Below are positions 7,921-14,373 of a stretch of 16,915 bases of DNA, one piece after another. The notes under the pieces are model-generated. The model saw only the letters and a program-made list of their open reading frames with translations. It was not told the origin of the DNA and ran no database searches. Numbering within the stretch: the stretch's first letter is position 1; the number at the start of each line of letters is the position of its first letter. A program made the translations under genes and the position numbers. The stretch is from the NCBI GenBank assembly GCA_022496185.1, contig WTXG01000504.1:1-16915 (forward strand), in the 5' to 3' direction. The DNA is from Multifurca ochricompacta. Lineage: Eukaryota > Basidiomycota > Agaricomycetes > Russulales > Russulaceae.

Positions 7921-7992
7921 CTGATGTGGGCTTAGGACTTGTTGTAGATGGCGCTAGACAGCTTACTATACTACTTAGAAGTCACACATCAG
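7921..7992 (+). promoter_or_regulatory. Stem-loop in the Copia B leader, matching the one in A
   Basis: CTGATGTG (7921-7928) and CACATCAG (7985-7992) form the same stem as 2351-2422 in element A. The arms are unchanged although nearby bases differ between the copies. Confidence 0.5.
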
Positions 7993-8117
7993 AGGCAGGA
8001 CTTTTTTAAGTTCTGAAGCATAGTGCCACAGAATGGATGGGCCCTCTTAAATGAGACCTGGACAACTGGTTCTAATTGCTCCTTGGAACCAGGATCAACC
8101 TTTTTTAAACATCTCAA

Positions 8118-8645
8118 ATGTCTTCCATCATCTTCCCTCCCACCTTCAAGTTTGACAAACTTGATGGTTTGAACTGGCAGCAATGGTCAGTGTCCTTCAC
8201 CACCTTGCTTCAGATAAATGGGATGAAGAGGCATATCACACATGATGCCCCTGAATTCCTAAATCCACCAAAGCCAGAGGATGGAGAAAAGGACAATGAA
8301 TATGCCAAACACTTCGCAAGTTGGTTGGAGCCCATGTACCTAGAATGGAACAGAGTGGAGGAAGTCCTCATGGGAGTTCTGGTGATGGTAACATCACTGG
8401 AAACATACTCCCAAATTGCATCTGACAGAACTTATCCTTCTGTCAATGCCAAGTATGAGTGATTGGAATTGCTCTACAGCTCAGTAGGTAGCATGGCCAC
8501 CTACAACTTGTGGTGTTCTGTGTCTTCCTTCCACTTGGAGGAAGGCAAGCATTTCAGACCCCAGTTGCAGTGTGTGTTGGATGTGAGGAGTACCCTCAAG
8601 GAAAATGGGATGGAGATCTTGTTGAACACAGAAGATGTTCAGTGA
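8118..8645 (+). pseudogene. Copia B gag fragment, with stop and 3' deletion
   Basis: The frame starts at ATG 8118 (MSSIIFPPTFKFDKLDG) and follows element A's Gag closely through HDAPEFLNPPKPEDGEKDNE. A TGA at 8460-8462 stands where element A has CGT (Arg). In the same frame it continues (LYSSVGSMATYNLWCSVSSF, LKENGMEI) to about 8619, then runs into LTR2 and ends at 8643-8645. The zinc knuckle, protease, integrase, RT and RNase H are absent. Full-length Gag cannot be made from this copy. The in-frame TAA 15 bases after the ATG at 8034 shows that translation in this family does not need that upstream ATG. Confidence 0.88.
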
Positions 8646-8884
8646 TGCTTCAGGCATCAGGTAATCAGATTAGCTACTTTGTAGATTAGATTAGATACCA
8701 GAGTTTCAGACTTTTACATTATCATTATTACTTTCTTTCTCACATTCCGCAGTAGCTGACTGATGGACCATGTAACATGTGATTTCTGTAAATGGCCAAT
8801 GGCCTTTCTCCCTCATGTTTATTGTTTGGACTTTGTCCAGCACTTGTGGACTTATTCCCAGTGCGCACAGACCATCCCTTGGAG

Positions 8885-8891
8885 TATATAA
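8885..8891 (+). promoter_or_regulatory. TATA box of LTR2, predicted start at A8919
   Basis: TATATAA is 34 nt upstream of A8919, the first base repeated at 9030. The spacing is identical to LTR1. Confidence 0.7.
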
Positions 8892-8918
8892 GGGTGTCTG
8901 TTTTGTCTCTTCCACTTC

Positions 8919-9068
8919 AGAGTTCTTCTAACCTCTGAAGTGTAAGTGCCTTCTATACTATCTACTTAACTATTAGACTAACGTTCTTTACATAGAACTT
9001 TCTTTGTCTAGGTCAGTAGTATAGTTAATAGAGTTCTTCTAACCTCTGAAGTAACTTTCTTTGTCTAG
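8919..9068 (+). other. LTR2 split exon pair, two predicted introns and spliced copy
   Basis: Exon 1 is 8919-8941. Intron 1 is 8942-8995 (54 bp, GTAAGT, branch CTAAC at 8978-8982, acceptor CATAG). Exon 2 is 8996-9011 (AACTTTCTTTGTCTAG). The linker at 9012-9029 begins GTCAGT. The copy at 9030-9068 equals exon 1 joined to exon 2 in all 39 bases. Exon sequences differ from LTR1 at several positions, but each LTR is consistent within itself. Intron 2 would be 9012-9068, 57 bp. Confidence 0.85.
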
Positions 9069-9268
9069 CCTAACCTGCTAACCTTTGTTGAGACAGACCC
9101 AAAGCCACTGGATCAACCTGAGTGGCATTACTGCCATGCACACTTGTGGCGTGCTTTGACTGATTGATAAAGGACAATCCACAAAACGCTCTTTATTCTC
9201 TCTTGTGACTGTAGGACAATGGACTTAGATAGTATTGTTCTACAAACTAGGATTACACTCTCTTTTAG

Positions 9269-9275
9269 TATTTAA
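9269..9275 (+). promoter_or_regulatory. TATA-like box of LTR3, predicted start near A9304
   Basis: TATTTAA lies 35 nt before A9304, where the repeated unit begins (two upstream bases, TC, also match). The spacing agrees with the other LTRs. Confidence 0.6.
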
Positions 9276-9301
9276 GGACATCCCTTCGTGTAGTTGTCAC
9301 T

Positions 9302-9457
9302 TCAGTTTTAACCAACTAAACTGAAGTGAGTATTACTTATCTTATCTCTTACCTTACTTAGTTAACATGTTACATCACACAGTTATCGCTACTAAACTAG
9401 GTAAACATAATATTATCAGTTTTAACCAACTAAACTGAATTATCGCTACTAAACTAG
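9302..9457 (+). other. LTR3 split exon pair, two predicted introns and spliced copy
   Basis: Exon 1 is 9302-9325. Intron 1 is 9326-9382 (57 bp, donor GTGAGT, possible branch TTAAC at 9362-9366, acceptor CACACAG). Exon 2 is 9383-9400 (TTATCGCTACTAAACTAG). The linker starts with GTAAAC at 9401. The copy at 9416-9457 equals the spliced exons in all 42 bases. Intron 2 (9401-9457) would again be 57 bp. Confidence 0.85.
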
Positions 9458-9535
9458 GTAGCGCTTATCTAACTCGCTGCTGCTCAAATCAACAACCTTC
9501 ACAGTCAGTATGCTGCACCTCATGCCTGTTTGACA

Positions 9536-9550
9536 GGTTATGGGCCCTGG
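9536..9550 (+). promoter_or_regulatory. Primer binding site, half-tRNA initiator Met type
   Basis: GGTTATGGGCCCTG directly follows the end of LTR2. It is complementary to the anticodon stem-loop of eukaryotic initiator tRNA-Met (CAGGGC-x-CATAACC in yeast). Drosophila copia and yeast Ty5 are primed by such a tRNA half, so this marks a Copia minus-strand start site. Confidence 0.75.
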
Positions 9551-9769
9551 GCATGCTTAACTGACAATTCCTTTTGATCAGTCCAACTTTTCTTCAAGCT
9601 CACTGCTTCAAGACTTCTTCTTCCCAATCACCATCACAGTGAGCTTCGATTTCTTTTTCCCTTTGCCCTTAACTGTCCACAAGGTGGTGCACTTTATGTG
9701 CCCACTGTAACAGGTGATGCTCTGTGTACACTTAGTAATCAAGAAGGGCAAAGGTGTGGTGACCTAAGT
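9551..9769. other. Leader-like remnant between LTR2 and LTR4, with a perfect inverted repeat
   Basis: The 219 bp after the primer site resemble no other part of the window and hold no convincing plus-strand gene. CCTTTGCCCTT (9660-9670) is perfectly inverted at 9744-9754. The minus strand holds a short open frame, listed separately. The stretch may be the leader of the element primed at 9536, cut off by the LTR4 element. Confidence 0.4.
9608..9763 (-). other. Short open frame, Cys- and Lys-rich, function unknown
   Basis: On the minus strand a frame opens after an in-frame TAG (itself a possible acceptor, CAACTTAG) and runs 51 codons to TGA at 9608-9610. It contains KCTQSITCYSGHIKC and then VKGKGKKKSK and VIGKKKS. 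It has no ATG at its beginning, so it could only be a 3' exon or the remnant of an ORF read from LTR4. I do not recognise it. It may be chance, since the region is short and pyrimidine-rich on the other strand. Confidence 0.2.
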
Positions 9770-9879
9770 TGTTGGGCATACCGTGGAGGCAAACATCACG
9801 CGTCAAGCAATGACCAGGAACTGTGTCACCCACTGTGGTTTATTCAACCACGATGACAGTGTTCTGAAACTGGAGGAAG

Positions 9880-10000
9880 CTGCAGCCCCAAGAGGACAAG
9901 ATCCAAAGGATCAAGTCACACAGGGAGGCAGTATACCATTAGCACTATGTATCGAACTCATGTAGACAGTTACTCACCTGCAGCCCCAAGAGGACAAGAT
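9880..10000 (-). other. LTR4 exon, predicted intron and second exon copy
   Basis: Exon 1 is 10000-9978 (minus), ending CTGCAG before the donor GTGAGT (9977-9972). An identical 23-nt copy lies at 9902-9880 and is followed by CTTCCTCC. The match starts exactly at the predicted start base and stops exactly at the donor. The second copy ends CTGCAG, an acceptor, so splicing 9978 to 9879 (98-nt intron, possible branch CTAAT inside) would leave one exon copy joined to U5. An AATAAA on the minus strand (about 9844-9839) could be the poly(A) signal. Confidence 0.8.
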
Positions 10001-10027
10001 GGGGGCTACAGGCTGTTACAGAGGGTC

Positions 10028-10034
10028 TTATATA
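10028..10034 (-). promoter_or_regulatory. TATA box of LTR4, predicted start at 10000
   Basis: TATATAA on the minus strand lies 34 nt before the A at 10000, where the repeated exon begins. It is the same geometry as in LTR1-LTR3. Confidence 0.65.
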
Positions 10035-10160
10035 CATTTCTCAGTGTAACGAGGTAAGCAGTAAGTGTAAGCAAGAATCAGCAAGTATCAGTCAGCTGTA
10101 TTGCTGACTGAGCCTTATCTTTGTGATTCATAAGCTGCTTTACTCTGCTGACTGATCATG

Positions 10161-10197
10161 CTCCACAGTGTGATGTCATAATGACGTCACTGTGGAG
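10161..10197. promoter_or_regulatory. U3 palindrome with a CRE-like core in LTR4
   Basis: CTCCACAGTG (10161-10170) is perfectly inverted at 10188-10197. Between them is TGACGTCA (10182-10189), the classical ATF/CREB-type site bound by bZIP factors. It lies upstream of the LTR4 TATA box and could be an enhancer (inference). Confidence 0.5.
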
Positions 10198-10305
10198 TAG
10201 ATAACTGATATGTAGTCTAGCCCTTAGGTCTGGAACACGTCTATCTACTGATACATATGATTCTGTGCTAAAATTGGCCATGGCCCAACCTGGGCCCTTA
10301 TCTAG

Positions 10306-10387
10306 AGCTCCACTTACCTAGAACCTTCTAGGCTGGACTCCTCTTATCTTGATAACAGCTCCACTTGGTCTAGAACTGTCTAGACTG
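10306..10387. repeat. Imperfect direct repeat in the U3 of LTR4
   Basis: AGCTCCACTT followed by CTAGAAC and TCTAG motifs occurs at 10306-10335 and again at 10357-10387. Tandem U3 units of this kind are often enhancers. Next to it, at about 10409-10431, CTATTGTGTT is inverted around a single base. Confidence 0.5.
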
Positions 10388-10606
10388 TGGGGCCTTGCCT
10401 ATTGTGTTAAACACAATAGAGAATCGACTTGTTATTGTTGAGTGGCTCTTGTGCTGACTAAGCAGCATGTGACTATTACATGTGACTCGGTCACATGATC
10501 CATGTCACGACTACATTCCCATGATCACGTGTTGAGACTGCTGGGTAATCTTCCCACAGTCATGTGATCGGAAAAGGGAGAAAATAAAGGAAAAATAAAA
10601 TAGAGC

Positions 10607-11483
10607 TGTGACAGTAGGCATTCCTTATGGTGTGGGCATTTATTTGTCGGTAGTCTTGGATGGGTCGAAGTTTACCATCTTTCTTCTTGATAAAGAAGAA
10701 TGGTGATGCATATGGTGATTTTGACGGACGAATATACCCTTTTGCGAGGTGCTCTTCGAGGAATGACATGAGGGCAGTCTGTTCTGCCTGTGACAATGGG
10801 TAGATTTTGCAGTCGATTGCTGATGGAGTATCAGGTGCAAATTCAATAGCATGATCCCATGGTCGCAGGGGTGGGAAACGTTGTGATTCTTCTTCTGAAA
10901 ACACCTTCCAGTGATGGTGATAGGCTTTGGGTACTACCTCTGCAAAGGTCCTTTCGGCATGCCCTTCCACTGCCTTTTGGGCTAGTTCTGACGCTTTGGT
11001 GACATAACAGTAACCTGGGTCCTCCTCTTCTTCTTCTTCCTTTACCCAACATATAGTCACATGTCGGACTGCATAGTCGTATCCTAAAGAAGTGATGAGG
11101 ACAGGGTAGAATTCCTTGTCCATAGTTGCATTGCTCCAGTTAATTGTTGGTTCAAATGCAGCCAACCATGGGTACCTGAGAATCAAGTCTTCTTCTCCCA
11201 GATTAGTGACCAGGAAGCAGATGACTTTGGTTTTTTCTCCTACTTGGACCTTGAGATCGGTATAATGTGTAATCTTTCCCGCCCGATTGGCAGTCCTGTC
11301 AATGTTCCATTTATTCTTTTCCTGAGGGAGTGCCAGCATCCCTAATCCCATGGTCCTTGCCATTTGTGGGCTGATAAAGTTATCAGTGGCTCCTGAATCT
11401 ATCAGGATGTCACGATTGGCCGTCTTCTGTGTAGTTTCGAAATGTACTGGTATTTTCAAAGACTTGAAGCGACTAGTATACAC
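10607..11483 (-). pseudogene. Gypsy protease and N-terminal reverse transcriptase
   Basis: On the minus strand, RFKSLKIPVHF leads into the retropepsin site LIDSGATDNFIS (intact DSG). EEDLILRYPWL and FEPTINW follow, as in Gypsy proteases. An acidic linker with EEEEEED is followed by the start of RT: LSQAEQTALMSFLEEHLAKG, GYIRPSKSPYASP, FFIKKKDGKLRPIQDYRQIN, then RNAY and a break. Palm motifs, RNase H and integrase are missing. No ATG is present at the beginning (the frame opens after a TGA and reads LHVTSVYTSRF), so this is an internal piece of a polyprotein. It is not in frame with the gag piece upstream. Confidence 0.88.
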
Positions 11484-11530
11484 AGAAGTTACATGTAGTG
11501 CTCATGCCCAGGCCGATGGGGTAGAGCCAG

Positions 11531-11955
11531 TCAAAAATCCTTTTTGGCAAATGCCTTCTTGACCAGGATGGCCCATACCTCCTCACTTTCCTTCTTCATA
11601 TTGGCCCATATTTCCTGTGCCTTTTCTTCCTTTGTCGGTGTTTTCTTTTCAACAGTTGGTGGGTTGTTATGAATGGGTGTGACTGTAGCCTCCGCCACGT
11701 GCGCCCCTTTCTTCGGACATTCTCGAGACATGTGGCCTTGCGCTTTGCAGCAAAAGCACCTTCCCTCTTTCATCAGCATTTGTCTTTCATCTTCAGTGAG
11801 TGCGACTCGTGCTCTGGTTCTGTCAGCAGAGGTATCCATGGCATTTGGGTCCCTCTGACTAGAGTGTGCGGGTTTGACCCCAAAGGTGGCCTTCCACTGG
11901 TCGTGGGTCTTTCCCTTCTTTGTGAAGGAACAGGCATGGCGCAGGCTTATATTCT
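11531..11955 (-). pseudogene. Gypsy Gag C-terminus with CCHC zinc knuckle
   Basis: The frame is open from about 11955 (FTKKGKTHDQWKATFGVKPA, then QRDPNAMDTSADRTRAR) and ends at TGA 11531-11533. It holds one canonical knuckle, CFCCKAQGHMSREC (C-x2-C-x4-H-x4-C), followed by a Lys/Glu-rich tail. The knuckle binds genomic RNA in this family. A shorter reading could start at ATG 11839, but the upstream residues are Gag-like, so the fragment probably began further upstream. A stop plus a frame change separates it from the protease frame. Confidence 0.85.
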
Positions 11956-12294
11956 AGATACTACTGTACTACTATCTATCTCACCTTGTTAATTCAGAGA
12001 CTTAGCTGCTTGCAATAATGTGATAACGACTGCTTCATCTATAGCAGTTTTTAGTGACTTTATATACATTTTTAGATGTACTATTATCAGCTACTAATCT
12101 AAAGTAAAACAAATGTGTTATCTCGCTCGTTAATGAATGTGATCAAATCACATGATCGATCTGAGATATTTATACTCAGTTATCTAATTAATGTGAAACG
12201 CATTTTGATCTCATTAATTAATGTTATCTAAACACGATCACAATAATGTTGGACCACTATCCCGGTATCACTGTACCGGTACTCTGGTTCAACA
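11955..12294 (-). repeat. LTR5, truncated 3' LTR of Copia C
   Basis: On the minus strand the LTR starts TGTTGAACCAG at 12294, directly after a polypurine tract. It contains a TATA box (12066-12060) and near 12031 a predicted start. A possible exon runs to AACAAG before the donor-like GTGAGA (11984-11979). Homology ends at about 11955, where Gypsy gag begins, so the part where a spliced second copy would be is missing. Confidence 0.75.
12247..12294 (-). repeat. 48-bp terminal hairpin at the start of LTR5
   Basis: On the minus strand TGTTGAACCA at the LTR tip faces TGGTCCAACA 28 bp further in, an inverted repeat with one mismatch. Between them is the perfect palindrome GTACCGGTAC. The tip is where integrase binds, but the role of this hairpin is unknown. 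Confidence 0.5.
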
Positions 12295-12306
12295 CTCCCC
12301 CTTGCT
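12295..12306 (-). promoter_or_regulatory. Polypurine tract of Copia C
   Basis: On the minus strand AGCAAGGGGGAG ends immediately before the TGTTGA start of LTR5. Length, purine content and position all fit a plus-strand primer. Confidence 0.8.
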
Positions 12307-12342
12307 AAGTGTCGCTGCTTAAGCGTGCTAAGCAATGTGTTT

Positions 12343-13781
12343 TTACTTAGGCAAGGTAATCTCTAGCCCAAGTTGACTCCTGAACTTCAGGAATTTGACG
12401 CGTCCCAAATTTTTGGTGAACATGTCTGCGGGATTCTCAGCTCCTTCTATAAAAAATAGCTCTACTTTCTTTTCTTGTACAATCTGTCTGACATAATGGA
12501 AGCGGATATCAATATGCTTTATCCGCTGCTCTTGTACAGGGTTAGAGGCCATAAAAATGGAGCCTTGGTTATCACCGCAGAGGGGAATGGGTCCTAGATC
12601 AATGCCAATTTCACTAAGAAGCGATTTGATCCATACAACTTGTCACATTGTGTCAGAAAGCGACATGTATTCTGCTTCAGTGGACGAAAGTGCTATGGTC
12701 TTTTGTGCTCTAGAATTCCAGCTGAATATCCCATTCGCTATTTTCACCATATATCCAGTAGTAGATCGGCGATCAATTGGGTTTGACACCCAATCAGAAT
12801 CAGCACACGCGATCAATCTGCCATTTGATCTACCATCGTAGATAAGTGTGTAATCCAATGTCCCGGCTAAATATTGACAGATATACAGTGCTCGATCAAG
12901 ATGATCTTGAGATGGATTAGTGGCAAATTGAGATAGCCTTGTCACTGCAAAGGCAATATCTGGTCGCGTGCCCAACATAATGTAAAGTAATGAGCTGATT
13001 ACTTGTTGGAACTTTGAATGAATGGAAGGATCAGCAGGTTCAGTGTTAGGCTCTGGATGATAGCCTTCTGGGAGAGGAGTGGGTGCAAATTTTGCATTAA
13101 GTATCCCGAAGCATTGCAGCACTTTAGTAAGGTATGGCTGTTGATCGAGTAGAACTTTGCCATTTTTCCTAGTGATGCGCATTCACAAGAACTCCTTTGT
13201 ATCTCCTAGATCCCTGCATTCCCATTTGTTCATGAAGTCAGTTTTTAATTTACTGACTAGGACTTTGTCATTTCCCATAAAAAGGGCATCATCAACATAT
13301 ACAATGATGACAACAATCAACCCATCATTAGTCTTATATAGAAATAGACCTGAGTCTGAGAGTAGGCATTTACAGCCCATCGCAGCCATGGATTTATCCA
13401 GCGCCTTCCACCATGCTAAGGCAGCTTGTTTAAGACCATAAATGGCGCGTTGTAGTTGTAGTACTTTGGTTTCTTGTCCTTTAATCTTGAAACCTTCAGG
13501 TTGTTCCATATATAGCTCTTCTTCTAGTTCACCATACAGGAATGCACTTTTGACATCTAATCCAGTGATGTGCCAATCCTCAAGTGCTGCAAGCACGAGC
13601 ATCAACTGGACAGTCTCAAACCTTACAACAGGCGAGAATATTTCATTGAAGTCAATACCTTCAACCTGAGAAAAGCCTTTAGCAACAAGCCTGGCTTTCT
13701 TACGACCATCAGATTTTTGGTCAAAGACCCATCTGTTTTTAATTGTCTTCCTCCCTTTGGGAGGGTCCACAAGTGTAAAGA
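12343..13781 (-). pseudogene. Copia C reverse transcriptase and RNase H
   Basis: Resuming after the solo LTR, the frame reads LVDPPKGRKTIKNRWVF, ARLVAKGFSQVEGIDF, ETFSPV-like EIFSPVVRFE, DVKSAFLYGELEEELYMEQP, YGLKQAALAWW and the catalytic IVYVDDALFMG. It then runs through GTRPDIAFAVTRLSQFA to RNase H, with ADSDW, STEAEYMSLSD and CGDNQGS carrying the acidic residues, and ends HIDIRFHYVRQ...LEITLPK at TAA 12343-12345. Two in-frame TGA codons break it: 13183-13185 (between KEFL and MRITR) and 12643-12645 (between SDTM and QVVW). All catalytic residues I can place are intact, so point stops and the LTR insertion, not active-site loss, inactivate it. Confidence 0.92.
13777..13781. repeat. Target site duplication AAAGA, left copy
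   Basis: AAAGA at 13777-13781 repeats at 14374-14378 on the other side of the Gypsy solo LTR. It is a perfect 5-bp duplication, as expected for Gypsy integration. Confidence 0.9.
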
Positions 13782-14373
13782 TGTTACGTCCGGTGTGAGA
13801 TGTCCTGCATGACTTGTGCGACAGCCTTGTTCGTGTGTTCAGATAAGAGGTCAATAGGACCTCTTGGAGTTTCAGTGGTAGAGTCAAAGTCAAAGGGGCT
13901 GTTCCCTAGTGATGATGTTAAGTGGAAAGTGCCGAAAGCACTGAGATGATCGAGTCAAAGGGTCCAAGGGAGAGTCCGAAAGACAAACACCGATGTATTC
14001 AATAAGTCGAGTCTGAGGTCTACAATGTAGTTACAGCGAGCTTATATACGTAATCGAGTGGGCGTCTATAGATAAGATAGCGGAGTCAGGTGGGCCCAAA
14101 TATACGGAAGCGGACGGCGTAGAGTCGGGCTTCTGATAGGGTATTAAGTAAGTGTCCGAACATAAAGATAAAGAGATAACAAGATAAGAGATAAGAGGTC
14201 AAACATAAGTACACAACGAGTCAACAAGTCCAAAGCGAGTCACGGGGAAGGAAGCAAGGCACGTGATGGGTCCCAGGACGGGGATGTGATCATGAAGTGT
14301 AAGGTAGGTGGCAGGGATGGGTCATCGTTGGGGAGGTGGAAGAAAATGGGGTTGCTCGGTAGAGATTGTAACA
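13782..14373 (-). mobile_element. Gypsy solo LTR, 592 bp, inserted in Copia C pol
   Basis: On the minus strand it starts TGTTACAATC at 14373 and ends CGTAACA at 13782. It aligns along its length with the Gypsy LTR at 1736-2325, including CCCTATCAGAAGCC, TTTGGGCCCA and the TATA box (14048-14042). It is flanked by AAAGA on both sides. No internal Gypsy sequence remains, so it is a solo LTR left by LTR-LTR recombination. It inserted after element C was already present and belongs to the same family as the Gypsy element at the left of the window. Confidence 0.95.

Larger units (their letters stand above)
9086..9494 (+). mobile_element. LTR3, solo Copia LTR of 409 bp inserted in LTR2
   Basis: It starts TGTTGA and ends TCAACA, a perfect 6-bp terminal inverted repeat. 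It is flanked by the 5-bp target duplication ACCTT (9081-9085 and 9495-9499). No internal sequence remains, so it is a solo LTR left by recombination. It has its own TATA box and its own exon/intron/spliced-copy block, unrelated in sequence to that of LTR1 or LTR2. Confidence 0.92.
7677..9535 (+). mobile_element. Copia element B: internally deleted, gag-only derivative
   Basis: After LTR1 come a structured leader (7677-8117), a gag closely similar to that of element A (8118-8619) and LTR2. The internal sequence stops after ATGGAGATCT, which matches element A up to about 3053, and jumps straight to the LTR start. Everything equivalent to about 3054-7174 of element A is missing. LTR1 seems to serve as left LTR for B and right LTR for A, as in tandem elements made by LTR recombination. 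B has no polymerase and would depend on a helper. Confidence 0.82.
8620..9535 (+). repeat. LTR2 of Copia B, 502 bp, split by solo LTR3
   Basis: LTR2 starts TGTTGAACACAG at 8620, runs to 9085, and resumes at 9500-9535 (CACAGTCAGTATGCTG to TTTGACA) after the inserted LTR3. Without the insert and one target copy it is 466 + 36 = 502 bp, the same as LTR1, and the final 36 bp align with the end of LTR1. U3 is close to LTR1, but the exon segment has diverged in both copies together. The sequence after it (9536) is a half-tRNA primer site. Confidence 0.88.
9770..10558 (-). repeat. LTR4, reverse-strand LTR of another element (left edge uncertain)
   Basis: On the minus strand the sequence from 10558 (TGTGGGAAG) leads through a palindrome-rich U3 to a TATA box (10034-10028) and the exon/donor/repeat block at 10000-9880. 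The left edge could be 9770 (minus strand ends CCCAACA) or 9755 (ends CCACA). I find no target duplication. No polypurine tract precedes 10558 on the minus strand, so this may be a 5' LTR. The call rests on the shared promoter/exon architecture, not on homology to another LTR here. Confidence 0.6.
10607..11955 (-). mobile_element. Ty3/Gypsy internal fragment (gag end, protease, start of RT)
   Basis: This reverse-strand piece of a Gypsy polyprotein has no LTR of its own family on either side. It starts within or just before the gag C-terminus, next to the broken end of Copia LTR5, and stops in the RT fingers (RNAY) at about 10607, before the catalytic YVDD. An A-rich plus-strand tract at 10569-10600 separates it from LTR4. 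It is probably a rearranged or captured fragment. Confidence 0.8.

Noticed and set aside
9536..9560. A tRNA gene next to LTR2
   Set aside because: Only the complement of an anticodon stem-loop is present, without the rest of a cloverleaf. Its position after an LTR marks a primer binding site.
9660..9754. CCTTTGCCCTT/AAGGGCAAAGG as ends of a small DNA transposon
   Set aside because: The inverted repeat is perfect but only 95 bp apart, with no target duplication at its edges. It is noted only as an inverted repeat.
9783..9965. Plus-strand 60-codon frame as a gene
   Set aside because: It lies across LTR4's repeated exon and U5 on the opposite strand, and has no recognisable domain.
10559..10563. 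Target duplication for LTR4
   Set aside because: GTCAT right of 10558 does not recur left of 9755 or 9770, so I could not confirm the edges this way.
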